Positions 1 to 9,491 of a DNA stretch of 40,681 nt are shown here, one piece after another. The position numbers were made by a program, and so were the translations under genes. The notes below the pieces were generated by a model. The model did no database searches and was not told the DNA's origin. It saw nothing but the letters and a program-made list of their open reading frames with translations. Source of the DNA: Bacilli bacterium (GTDB lineage Bacteria > Bacillota_I > Bacilli_A > RFN20 > CAG-826); contig JAQVAY010000003.1 of assembly GCA_028690575.1 (NCBI GenBank), positions 1-40,681 of the forward strand. The letters are read 5' to 3'. Every line of letters begins with the position of its first letter. The first letter of the stretch is position 1.

Positions 1-983
1 ACCAATTTAAATCCATCATCGATATCTTTCATAATCGCATCAATCATGTATTTTGAATCATAATTCCTATTAGGATCTATTTTATCGGCTGCATAAATGA
101 CTTTACCCATACGGTCCATTTTCGCATTGCCTGTCGCGTGAAATGTAATCGCTTTGATAATTGAGCGGTTCTGAATATTAAAATCAGTCTTGGCGATATA
201 AGAGCCTACAAATTGGTGAAAGGAAAAATTAGGCATATCCAAATATCTACGATAATGCTTTCTCATTATATCTTGGCTATTATGTTCTTTTCCAATGTCA
301 TGAAGGAAACCGGAAATATAATATAAGTCACCATTTCTAAGGTGATGCTTTTTAGCTATTTTATAAGCTAAATTTGCTACTGCCTTACTGTGATCAAATC
401 TTTTTGGTTTTAGATAAGATTTTATCTTCTTTATGTAATAAAGTTCATTATCTTCGATGTATTTAATGACTCTTTCGTCCAGTTTCAAGGAATGGAATGA
501 ACGGATGTCACTTGCGCTGACTTCCACCATTCTTCCTGGGACCATCATCATATTGTATTTTTTAATATTTTCTTCATTTAGTTCAATGTTTGGACGAGAC
601 ATGAAAATAATCTTTGCCCTCTTTGAAAGTTCTAAAGCCTCTTTCCAACGATGAAATTCGTTGACTTGATCACCACCGATAAGATAGAGAAGTTGATCAT
701 GAGGATATTTTTCTTGAAAATACCGAACTGTGTCGATTGAATAGTTTTGTTCTTTTCCACTGTTGACTTCAAATAAATCAATACTAAAACGCTTGTATTC
801 TTGAATGGATAATTTAATCATTTCCACCTTATCTTTGATAGGGGCAGATTCTTCTTTCCATATTGAAAGCGGAGAAGGCACAAAAATAACGTCAGCGTCA
901 AAATGCTTTGAAGCCAAACGCGCCATATTGATATGACCGAGATGAATCGGATCAAATCCTCCACCGAAAATGACTTTATTCAT
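1..983 (-). CDS. nadD: Nicotinate-nucleotide adenylyltransferase fused to YqeK-type HD phosphohydrolase (partial, runs off window edge)
   Basis: Not in the ORF track. Hand translation from ATG at 983 stays open to base 1: MNKVIFGGGFDPIHLGHINMARLASKHF...LYLIGGDQVNEFHRWKE...VSASDIRS followed by HD domain ...RFDHSKAVANLAYKIAKKH...SGFLHDIGKEH...AADKIDPNR. Confidence 0.9.
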   Translation of the reverse strand, partial: MNKVIFGGGFDPIHLGHINMARLASKHFDADVIFVPSPLSIWKEESAPIKDKVEMIKLSIQEYKRFSIDLFEVNSGKEQNYSIDTVRYFQEKYPHDQLLYLIGGDQVNEFHRWKEALELSKRAKIIFMSRPNIELNEENIKKYNMMMVPGRMVEVSASDIRSFHSLKLDERVIKYIEDNELYYIKKIKSYLKPKRFDHSKAVANLAYKIAKKHHLRNGDLYYISGFLHDIGKEHNSQDIMRKHYRRYLDMPNFSFHQFVGSYIAKTDFNIQNRSIIKAITFHATGNAKMDRMGKVIYAADKIDPNRNYDSKYMIDAIMKDIDDGFKL

Positions 984-984
984 G

Positions 985-1278
985 TTATTTTTTAAATTGA
1001 ATGACTGGTTTTTCTTTATTCCTGCGGAATAACACAATAACTTTTCCCACTACTTGAACGATATCAGCCTTAAGTTGAGTGGATAAATCCAAAGCGAGAG
1101 CCATAACTGAAGAGCTTGCGCCTTTTAAAACATCGATCTTTATTAATTCTTTAACAACAAGAGCTTTATCCAACATATCAATCAGTGTATCGCTAATCTC
1201 GTTTTTGCCGACTTGGTATCTGGTGGTAACCTTTTCCGCCATCGCTCTCAATTGCTTTTTTTCATGTGTTGATAACAT
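985..1278 (-). CDS. yhbY: YhbY family RNA-binding (CRM domain) protein
   Basis: 97 aa; MLSTHEKKQLRAMAEKVTTRYQVGKNEISD...; conserved position between yqeH and nadD. Confidence 0.9.
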   Translation of the reverse strand: MLSTHEKKQLRAMAEKVTTRYQVGKNEISDTLIDMLDKALVVKELIKIDVLKGASSSVMALALDLSTQLKADIVQVVGKVIVLFRRNKEKPVIQFKK

Positions 1279-1280
1279 AT

Positions 1281-2423
1281 TTATCTCAACTTTCCTAAAT
1301 ACTCTTTTAAAGCTGCTCCCTTAGGGAACATAACGCGAATGACTTGACCTTTAGCCACGAAAGAGGCCCAACAAAGTCCAGCGATGCCAATATCGTGCAC
1401 CTTTCCGTCTTTTTCCATCGTGTAATCAAATAGATCATAATCAGTGAAGGTGTTAAATCTTGAACTAACTGGTCTTAAAAACTTTTTATCGTAGTTTTCC
1501 ATCATTGTTTCACGAGCTTTTTTGGATAAAACTTTCTTTGATTCAACCATCTCGGCAGTATAAAGTTTGAAAGTCGTTGGTTTTCCACTAATCAATTCGA
1601 AACTCGCTAGCGAACCAATTAACAAAGTTTCGCCAGGGGAGAGAATTCTCGTCGTAGTTTTGATTTCTTTTTTAGGCGTGATGATTTTTTGAATGTCTTT
1701 TTCAACTTTTCCTAAGGTAGAAGTGACTAAAGAAAAGCCTGGAACTTCATAGAATGAGGCCGAATTGGAAAAAGGTATCTCTAGCAATTTGACAGATGTG
1801 CCTGGATAAACTTCCGTTTTAATCGCTCGACGAGTGTTATTCGTATAAGATTTGAGCATTCTATTGATGAGTGTTGTCTTTCCTGAAGTGTAAGAACCAA
1901 TCATATAAACATCATGTCCGGCGCGAACCTCAGAAAGACTATTTAACATATTAGCAATGTCGATGTTATCTGTGTTACCGAATAGCACAACTCCATAAGG
2001 AGTTAAACCAAACTCCGCAAAACGCTCATTTATGAAAGTTTTGAGTTGCTCCTTTTTTGTGTTTCTTGGAAATAGATCAAATTTAGTACCCGCCACAATG
2101 ACTTTTAACTTTTTTACCTTATTCACGACATCTGGATTTAATGTACCATTAAATGAGAATAAATCGACAACCCAAATGATGACAGCGTCGGTTGCGACCG
2201 CGTCGTCAAGTATCTTGAGAATTTCCTCATCAGCATCTCGTTCAAGCATACCAGTGTTGATAGCTTTCATTTTTTCATAGCAGCTAAAACAATAAAGAAC
2301 TTCTTTTTCAGCATTCGGAGCAAGCAAATGACTCCTGCCGATAAACCCCTTTTCATTTTCTTTGGCGCTTTGCAACACTTCACCGCAATGATAGCATCGC
2401 ATCACTCTTTTAACTTTTCCCAT
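1281..2423 (-). CDS. yqeH: Ribosome biogenesis GTPase YqeH
   Basis: Zn-finger CYHCG...CFSC, circularly permuted GTPase motifs (TKFDL, GSYTSGKTTLINRML), SD GGAGG upstream. Confidence 0.93.
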   Translation of the reverse strand: MGKVKRVMRCYHCGEVLQSAKENEKGFIGRSHLLAPNAEKEVLYCFSCYEKMKAINTGMLERDADEEILKILDDAVATDAVIIWVVDLFSFNGTLNPDVVNKVKKLKVIVAGTKFDLFPRNTKKEQLKTFINERFAEFGLTPYGVVLFGNTDNIDIANMLNSLSEVRAGHDVYMIGSYTSGKTTLINRMLKSYTNNTRRAIKTEVYPGTSVKLLEIPFSNSASFYEVPGFSLVTSTLGKVEKDIQKIITPKKEIKTTTRILSPGETLLIGSLASFELISGKPTTFKLYTAEMVESKKVLSKKARETMMENYDKKFLRPVSSRFNTFTDYDLFDYTMEKDGKVHDIGIAGLCWASFVAKGQVIRVMFPKGAALKEYLGKLR

Positions 2424-2952
2424 AAAAAGTCCTCCAGTCTGGTAATTTTCCCTTTTTCTTCAGATTATTTCTAAGTGGGATATCGATTAAACGATTTAAT
2501 CTAGTTGTCCATTGATCTTCATTTACTATTTTATCAGTTAATATAGCTTTTATGTCAGCAGCATTTGCTGCTCCAATATCGGTCATCAGTTGGTCTCCGA
2601 CAAGCATGACTTTGTCATGTTCTATGCCAGAAGCCTTTAAAAAACTCTTAATTTTTTTTGCAAAAGGTTTCATCGCGCTGCTAATACATTCGATTTGAAG
2701 AAAATGAGCGTATGTTTGAACTCTCTTCCCTCTATTGTTTGAAACAATAATAGGTGTAATCCCATGCTCCCTTAAATCATTTATCAAATTAATAGCTCTT
2801 AATGTCGGATAATAGATGCGATAAGAATCAAGAGTATTGTCTAGATCAAGCAATAAGTACTTTATTCCGAGTTGAGAATAAAAGGGTGTTTCAATATCAT
2901 AGATTGATTTTGCGTGAGCAAAGACTATTCTTCTAATACACATAAATTCCAC
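2410..2952 (-). CDS. yqeG: YqeG family HAD IIIA-type phosphatase
   Basis: LLLDLDNTLDSYR, IVSNN, VGDQLMTDIGAAN; overlaps yqeH start. Confidence 0.92.
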   Translation of the reverse strand: MEFMCIRRIVFAHAKSIYDIETPFYSQLGIKYLLLDLDNTLDSYRIYYPTLRAINLINDLREHGITPIIVSNNRGKRVQTYAHFLQIECISSAMKPFAKKIKSFLKASGIEHDKVMLVGDQLMTDIGAANAADIKAILTDKIVNEDQWTTRLNRLIDIPLRNNLKKKGKLPDWRTFYGKS

Positions 2953-3112
2953 TTTTATTTTATATTAAAAATAACATAGTGCCTAGTAATACGAACAAAA
3001 TCTCTTTTTCGATGGCTATTACGATAAAAAATACTAGACGTAACCTTCAAATATATTAATACTAAAATATTACTAAAAAACTACTAATTACATATTAAAC
3101 ATACAAAGTATG

Positions 3113-5737
3113 TTATTCTTCGTCATCGAATATCGAAATTTGTTCAAAGGTTCCCGATTCATCCTTAATGGTATTCTCAGGTGAATCTTTTTCTTTTTTA
3201 TCGACGACTGGGTTTTCTTTTTGCTTAATTTCTTTTTGAACAATCGGATGAGATGTTGAATCTTTGTTAATGCAATCTAACGAATCATCAAAGACATATT
3301 CGATTCTTGTTTTGCTTGGAATTGAAACATTCTTTTTTGCATACTTGTTTATATCCGTTAGATATAAATCTTCTACTTTATAAGACCAGATGTTCTGATT
3401 GTTTAAACCTAAGTTAACAATATATTCACCATCGACCTGATTTTTTGCTTTTAAGGAAGAAACAATACGATGGATGTCACTTTTAAAACATGGCATAATT
3501 TGCATTGGCTTTCCTAGCCTTGGTGTACACGCAACTTTATTAGGATCGAGCACACGCTCATGACCTTTGTCCGTGAAGATGAGGATTTTGGCTTTTTCCT
3601 CTTCATCAAAAGCGAACAAACTTATAGTTTGATTTTTTCCTAAGCCAGTGACAGATTTTACTCCGCCAGCTTTTGAACTTAAAATCGATAAATCATTTTC
3701 GTTGAACCGAGTGGCGTAGCCATCGCTAGTAAGAACAAGCAAGTCGCTATTTCCAGTCAACACTTGAACTCCTACCACTTCATCGCTGTTTAAGAGGCGC
3801 ATATAGCGAGAAAGACGTGGCCTTGAGTAGAAATCCAGCGAAGTGCTTGCCATTCGTTTGATTTGGCCAAAGCGACTTAATGATGATAGATAAATGTCTT
3901 CTCTCAACTTGCTAACGGCGATAGCTTTGATAATTTTTTCTCCAGCCCCTAGAGTTACAAAAGTATTAAGATGAGTTCCTTCATCTTTCCATTTTGTTTC
4001 ATTGATTTTGTGGACTGGAATGGAGGTGTAGTTTCCTAAATTGGTGAAGCAAATCAAATAGTCAGTGGTAAAGGCTTCTCCTGCGCTGACAAGACAATCA
4101 CCGCTTTTTAAACCTGGTAAAGCGTTAGCTCCTGAACCTTTGAACGACTTGATGGATGAGCGTTTAATATAGCCATCTCTTGTTACAGCAACAATAACAT
4201 TTTCTTTAGCGATTAAATCGCGCTTATCAATAGGCTCTATCTCAATTTTTCCTTCAACAGCAGTTCTTCTATCATCACCATATTTTAAGGCAATTTGTTT
4301 TAAATCTTTGATTAAAACACGATTCAATTTATTCGGATCTTCGAGAATTTCATTAAGAACGGCAATGTCTTTTTCTAATTGGACTTTTTCCTTCTCGAGA
4401 ACTTCCTCATCGGTGTGGCTCAATTTGTATAAAGGCATGGTGACAATTGCTTCTGCTTGTTCATTCGAAAAATTAAAGCGCTTGCATAAATTAACTTTTG
4501 AATCGTTTTTATCTTTACTCTTGCGAATGATATCCACAACCTCATTGATTGACAAAGAAGCGGTGATTAAACCGATAACGAGATGCAAACGATCGGTAAA
4601 CTTGCCTAAATCGAATTTGCTCTGACGAGTAATGACTTCGACTTGATGATCGATATAAGCATCGACAAATTCAATTAAAGATAGAGTTCTCGGTCTTCCA
4701 TTAACAATGGATACCATATTAGCAGAGTAGGAAGAAAACAATGAAGTTTTCTTCATTAAGTATTTCAAAAGCAAATCGGCCCTAGAGTCTTTTTTGCAAT
4801 CGATAACTATGCGAATACCTTTCCAGTCGCTCTCGTCACGCACTTCTAATAGGCCATTGACTGATTTGGAATGGATGATTTTATCTATTTCGTAAACCAA
4901 TTGAATTTTAACGACTTTATAAGGAATCTCGGTGATAACGATTTGCTGGAGATCTTTTGTTTTAATGATTTCTGCTTTGGCAGAAACTTCTATTCTTCCT
5001 CGGCCAGTTGTATAGATGTTTTTCAAGCCTTCTGATTCAAAAATTATTCCACCACCTGGGAAGTCAGGCCCCTTCACGAAATTGAGCAAATCTTCGGTTG
5101 TAGCGTTCTTATGATTAATACGATAAATAATAGCATCAATAACTTCTCTAAGGTTGTGTGGAGGTATTTCAGTTGCTAAAGCAACTGCAATTCCTTCAGT
5201 TCCGTTGACTAACAAATTGGGAAAACGGCTTGGCAAGACAATTGGTTCTAATTCAGTGTCGTCAAAATTGAGTTGCATTTCGACAGTGTTCTTATCAATG
5301 TTTTTCACTAGTTCATTGCTTAATTCACTGAGTCGAGATTCAGTATATCGATAAGCAGCAGGAGAGTCTCCATCAATCGATCCGTTATTACCTTGGAAAT
5401 CGATGAGAGGGTAGCGAACCTTCCAATCTTGGCTCATTCTTGCAAGAGCCTCATAAATGGAAGAGTCACCATGAGGATGGTAAGTACCCATTACTGTTCC
5501 CACGGTATGAGCGCATTTCTTGGTTGGCTTATTGAAAAGATTATTGCTCTTATACATCGAGAAAATAATTCTTCTTTGTACGGGCTTTAAACCATCGCGA
5601 ACATCTGGAATGGCGCGATCTTGAATAACATATTTAGCATAGGTGGCATAACGATCACCCATTACATTTTCTAAAGGCTCAATCGAGATATTTTCTTTGA
5701 TGGGTTCATCAATTATGACATCATTTTTCTTTGCCAT
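3113..5737 (-). CDS. parC: DNA topoisomerase IV subunit A
   Basis: 874 aa; GDRYATYAKYVIQDRAIPDVRDGLKPVQRRI, AAYRYTE active-site Tyr; next to parE. Confidence 0.93.
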   Translation of the reverse strand: MAKKNDVIIDEPIKENISIEPLENVMGDRYATYAKYVIQDRAIPDVRDGLKPVQRRIIFSMYKSNNLFNKPTKKCAHTVGTVMGTYHPHGDSSIYEALARMSQDWKVRYPLIDFQGNNGSIDGDSPAAYRYTESRLSELSNELVKNIDKNTVEMQLNFDDTELEPIVLPSRFPNLLVNGTEGIAVALATEIPPHNLREVIDAIIYRINHKNATTEDLLNFVKGPDFPGGGIIFESEGLKNIYTTGRGRIEVSAKAEIIKTKDLQQIVITEIPYKVVKIQLVYEIDKIIHSKSVNGLLEVRDESDWKGIRIVIDCKKDSRADLLLKYLMKKTSLFSSYSANMVSIVNGRPRTLSLIEFVDAYIDHQVEVITRQSKFDLGKFTDRLHLVIGLITASLSINEVVDIIRKSKDKNDSKVNLCKRFNFSNEQAEAIVTMPLYKLSHTDEEVLEKEKVQLEKDIAVLNEILEDPNKLNRVLIKDLKQIALKYGDDRRTAVEGKIEIEPIDKRDLIAKENVIVAVTRDGYIKRSSIKSFKGSGANALPGLKSGDCLVSAGEAFTTDYLICFTNLGNYTSIPVHKINETKWKDEGTHLNTFVTLGAGEKIIKAIAVSKLREDIYLSSLSRFGQIKRMASTSLDFYSRPRLSRYMRLLNSDEVVGVQVLTGNSDLLVLTSDGYATRFNENDLSILSSKAGGVKSVTGLGKNQTISLFAFDEEEKAKILIFTDKGHERVLDPNKVACTPRLGKPMQIMPCFKSDIHRIVSSLKAKNQVDGEYIVNLGLNNQNIWSYKVEDLYLTDINKYAKKNVSIPSKTRIEYVFDDSLDCINKDSTSHPIVQKEIKQKENPVVDKKEKDSPENTIKDESGTFEQISIFDDEE

Positions 5738-5740
5738 ACT

Positions 5741-7690
5741 CTATTTGACCTCCTTTAAAAAATTATCTGTTTGTCGGAAATCGACGTTTTCTTCTACCCA
5801 TTTACGGCGAAGGACTATGTCCTTACCCATCAAGGTGGAAACACGATTCTCCGCTAAAAGCGGATCTTCAATATCAACTTGTATTAAAAGGCGGCTTTTT
5901 GGATCCATGGTTGTTTCTTTAAGTTGAATTGCATCCATTTCTCCTAAACCTTTATAACGAGAAATTTTGTAGCCAGCGCCTATTTTTTTCTTCGCTTCAT
6001 CTAACCCCTCATCGTCCCAAGCGTATTCTTGGGTGAGCTTACCTTTGTCTTCTTTATAGACTCGATAAAGAGGAGGAACAGCGATAAAAACATGACCTGT
6101 AGTGATCAAAGGTCTCATATAGTGATAGAAAAAAGTTAATAAAAGGGTTTGAATATGAGCACCATCGGTATCAGCATCGGTCATAATGATAATTTTTCCA
6201 TAATGGCTATCATTGATGTCAAAGGATTGACCAAAGCCTGCTCCGATTGTATTAATTATTGTGGCTATTTCTTCATTTTTTAAAACATTCGCCACAGGTA
6301 TTCCATCAGTGTTAAGTGGCTTTCCACGAAGTGGAAGAATAGCTTGATGAAGTCGGTCTCTACCTTTTTTAGCGCTTCCACCAGCGGAATCACCTTCAAC
6401 AATAAATAGTTCATTAAGCTTATATTCTTTACTTTGAGCTGGTGTCAATTTATCGGAAAGAATAACTTCGCTTTTAGTTTTTCTAGCGTTTCGAGCTTCA
6501 TCTTTGGCTTTTCTTGCTGCGATTCTCGCTTGTTGGGAATCAACACATTTCTTGATGATTGAAATGGCAATTTCTTTATTTTCCGTGAGATAATATGTGA
6601 ATTTATTATAGATAACATTTTGAACAATGTAGGTTGCTTCTTGCGTTCCCAATTTGCTTTTCGTTTGTCCTTCAAACTCATTAATTTCTTCTGGTATTTT
6701 GAGTGAAATCACGGCTGTTAAGCCTTCGCGAATATCTGTTCCGTCAAGTTTTTTGTTTCTTAACAAATTGTTGTTTTCAGCGAAATCGTTTACTGCTCTG
6801 GTGATACCTGTTTTGAAACCTACTTCATGGGTTCCACCATCCTTGGTACGAACATTATTCGCATAAGAAATTAGGGTTTCGTTGTAGTCAGCAGAACAAT
6901 ATTGGAGAGCGATTTCCGTGATAATTCCTGTGGCTTCATCACTGTCGTAAAAATCTGTTACAGGGGTGAGCGGCGTCTTATTAACGTTGATATTTTCGAC
7001 ATAAGCATAAAGCCCTCTTTCGTAATGAAATTCCTGTGTTTCGTTAGTTCTTTCATCTATTAAGATGAAAGTGACATCCTTCATTAAAAAAGCAGACTCT
7101 TGAAGATGCCCAGCAATTACTTCTCTTTTGAAGTCAACGGTTGAGAAAATTTTACTATCTGGTTTGAAGCGCACAAAAGTACCATGCTTTTTTGTGGTTC
7201 CAATTACTTCAAGAGGAGTAACGAGTTTTCCTCCATTCTCGAATCTTAAATGAGATATATTACCATCGTTATAAACGATGACATCAAGATATTCTGATAA
7301 AGCATTAGTTACAGAAGCCCCTACTCCGTGTAGACCCCCAGCGCTTTTATAGACAGCACTATTAAATTTACCACCAGCATGCAATTCAGAGAAAACGATC
7401 TCAACAGCAGGTTTGCCGGTTTCTTTATTGATGCCAGTTGGAATTCCTCTTCCTTCGTCTTGAACAGAACAAGAACCATCTTTATAGATGGTTACTGTAA
7501 TTTTATCTCCAAATCCAGAGAGAGCTTCGTCAACTGCATTATCGATAACTTCCCACACTAAATGATGAAGTCCACTTGTATTTGTTGAGCCAATATACAT
7601 GGCTGGTCTTTTTCTTACACCCTCAAGACCTTGGAGGATGTGAATATCATTAGCGGTGTACTGCAAAGACTTGTTTTTTTGTTCGTCCAT
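5741..7690 (-). CDS. parE: DNA topoisomerase IV subunit B
   Basis: GHKL ATPase (LEGVRKRPAMYIGST, DNAVDEALSG), TOPRIM EGDSAGGSAKKGRDR, DADTDGAHI. Confidence 0.93.
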   Translation of the reverse strand: MDEQKNKSLQYTANDIHILQGLEGVRKRPAMYIGSTNTSGLHHLVWEVIDNAVDEALSGFGDKITVTIYKDGSCSVQDEGRGIPTGINKETGKPAVEIVFSELHAGGKFNSAVYKSAGGLHGVGASVTNALSEYLDVIVYNDGNISHLRFENGGKLVTPLEVIGTTKKHGTFVRFKPDSKIFSTVDFKREVIAGHLQESAFLMKDVTFILIDERTNETQEFHYERGLYAYVENINVNKTPLTPVTDFYDSDEATGIITEIALQYCSADYNETLISYANNVRTKDGGTHEVGFKTGITRAVNDFAENNNLLRNKKLDGTDIREGLTAVISLKIPEEINEFEGQTKSKLGTQEATYIVQNVIYNKFTYYLTENKEIAISIIKKCVDSQQARIAARKAKDEARNARKTKSEVILSDKLTPAQSKEYKLNELFIVEGDSAGGSAKKGRDRLHQAILPLRGKPLNTDGIPVANVLKNEEIATIINTIGAGFGQSFDINDSHYGKIIIMTDADTDGAHIQTLLLTFFYHYMRPLITTGHVFIAVPPLYRVYKEDKGKLTQEYAWDDEGLDEAKKKIGAGYKISRYKGLGEMDAIQLKETTMDPKSRLLIQVDIEDPLLAENRVSTLMGKDIVLRRKWVEENVDFRQTDNFLKEVK

Positions 7691-7788
7691 TACCCACTAC
7701 CTCCTAATCGCTCTTAATTATATACAAATTAAGTTGCAAATATAAAGTTATTTAGTAGAATAAAAAGATAGGAAAACGAGGGTAAATT

Positions 7789-8553
7789 ATGAATATATTA
7801 TATAATATATTAGCAGTATTATTCAGCCTAATGGTTGGTTATTTACTTGGTTCTATCCCATCCTCTGTTTGGATTGGAAAAGCTTTTTTCAACCAAGATC
7901 CTCGTGATTACGGTTCCCGAAATGCCGGTGGCACGAATGCTGGAAGATTATGGGGAAAGAAAATCGGTTTATTAGTTATGATAATCGATATGTTCAAAGC
8001 CGGACTTTCGGTGTGGCTTTGTTGGTTTATTTTTTCTCGCATTCCTTTCGACAACGGCCAAACCCTTGTCGCTTCCGTCAATAATGTTGATAATTTTGGA
8101 ATGAACTTTTCTTATATAATCGCTTGGCCGGTTTACTGGGTTGCAACCATAGGTTGCATGGTCGGACATTGTTGGCCAATCTTCGCTCATTTTAAAGGTG
8201 GTAAAGGCGTAGCGGTATATGCTGGTTCTATTCTATTTACCTCATGGATGATTGCTTTTATTCCTGGAATTCTCTATTTTGTAATCCTCAAAATAAGCAA
8301 ACACGTTTCCCTCGCTAGTATTATTGCCCCTATTTGTTGCACACTATTAGCGTGGATTTGGGCCATTCTTTGTATGTTGGGCATCATTCCAACAAGCTTG
8401 TATTCATTGCCAACATACGGACCGAACCTATTGCCATCATGGGTCTTTGCCATCGTCCTTACTTTCCACTCAGTGATAGTCATTATTCGTCATTCTGAAA
8501 ACATCAAAAGACTTAAAGCCGGCACTGAACGAAAGATATCTTGGATGAAATAA
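7789..8553 (+). CDS. plsY: Glycerol-3-phosphate acyltransferase PlsY (membrane)
   Basis: YLLGSIPSSVWIGK, DYGSRNAGGTNAGR, GHCWPIFAHFKGGKGVA; 254 aa with an insert between TM segments. Confidence 0.93.
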   Translation: MNILYNILAVLFSLMVGYLLGSIPSSVWIGKAFFNQDPRDYGSRNAGGTNAGRLWGKKIGLLVMIIDMFKAGLSVWLCWFIFSRIPFDNGQTLVASVNNVDNFGMNFSYIIAWPVYWVATIGCMVGHCWPIFAHFKGGKGVAVYAGSILFTSWMIAFIPGILYFVILKISKHVSLASIIAPICCTLLAWIWAILCMLGIIPTSLYSLPTYGPNLLPSWVFAIVLTFHSVIVIIRHSENIKRLKAGTERKISWMK

Positions 8554-8584
8554 ATAGTAAATAATTAGTAGTTTTTAAGTAATT

Positions 8585-8607
8585 GCCTATCTATGATAGG
8601 CTTTTTC
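8585..8607 (+). terminator. Rho-independent terminator of plsY
   Basis: GCCTATC-TAT-GATAGGC followed by TTTTTC. Confidence 0.8.
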
Positions 8608-8613
8608 TTTCCG

Positions 8614-8640
8614 TAAAAAAAGCCCCCATTGCTGAGAGCT
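8614..8640 (-). terminator. Rho-independent terminator of the efp-yneF unit
   Basis: Minus strand AGCTCTC-AGCAAT-GGGGGCT (two G-T pairs) followed by T6. Confidence 0.6.
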
Positions 8641-8654
8641 AGCTTATAAATATT

Positions 8655-8882
8655 TTATTTATTTGCGTTATTCATGCTGTTCATGATTTCGCGAACTTGT
8701 TTCTCGCTTGGTTTTCGGCCCATTTGAGTTAACATGACACGAATCATTTTTTCATTCACTGGAGGGTTCTTTTTGAGCTCTCTTTTGAAAATGAATCGAG
8801 CAAGGAAGTATCCTGCTGCAACGCCACCGACTAATGCCACAACGAGGTAAATAACAAATAAGTATATTTGGACTTCCATCAT
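8655..8882 (-). CDS. yneF: YneF family (UPF0154) single-pass membrane protein
   Basis: 75 aa; N-terminal TM then KNPPVNEKMIRVMLTQMGRKPSEKQVREIM. Confidence 0.85.
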   Translation of the reverse strand: MMEVQIYLFVIYLVVALVGGVAAGYFLARFIFKRELKKNPPVNEKMIRVMLTQMGRKPSEKQVREIMNSMNNANK

Positions 8883-8885
8883 AAA

Positions 8886-9443
8886 TTAAGCTCTCCCGTC
8901 GTAGCTTCCGTCATCTGTACGGACACTTACTACTTCACCTTCGTTGATAAAAAGTGGCACTCTAATCTTTAATCCAGTTTCAAGTGTGGCATCTTTCATC
9001 GCTTTATTGACGGTGTCTCCACGGACCGCTGGCTCGCAAGCGGTAATCTTTAACGCCACTTTGGCTGGTAAGTTAATACCAATGATTTCCCCTTCGTAAG
9101 AGCTGATTTCCACCATTTCATCGCCTTTAAGAAATTGTTTCTCCCATTCAAGACGGCTGTGTGGGATTTCGATTTGATCATAACTTTCTTGATCCATGAA
9201 GACTAAAAAGTCCCCAGTATCATACAAATATTGCATTTGGCGCTTATCAAGTCGAATGGTTTCAATCATATATCCACTGTTTCGAGAAATTTCAACGATT
9301 GCTCCACTTCTTAAATTCTTTACCTTAAGCTTAGCCACCATTTTTCTCATAGCGGTTTTGTTCAAAAGAATATCTTGAACTTGATAAATATTTCCTTCTT
9401 CTAGGAAGAAATTTCCTGGTCTTAATTCTGTTACATTTACCAT
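8886..9443 (-). CDS. efp: Translation elongation factor P (atypical tip loop)
   Basis: 185 aa; VTELRPGNFFLEEGNIYQVQD..., C-terminal TCEPAVRGDTVNKAMKDATLETGLKIRVPLFINEGEVVSVRTDDGSYDGRA. Confidence 0.93.
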   Translation of the reverse strand: MVNVTELRPGNFFLEEGNIYQVQDILLNKTAMRKMVAKLKVKNLRSGAIVEISRNSGYMIETIRLDKRQMQYLYDTGDFLVFMDQESYDQIEIPHSRLEWEKQFLKGDEMVEISSYEGEIIGINLPAKVALKITACEPAVRGDTVNKAMKDATLETGLKIRVPLFINEGEVVSVRTDDGSYDGRA

Positions 9444-9491
9444 AATGTTAACCCTTTCTTAAAAAATCTTAATTATTATAGCAAATTATTG

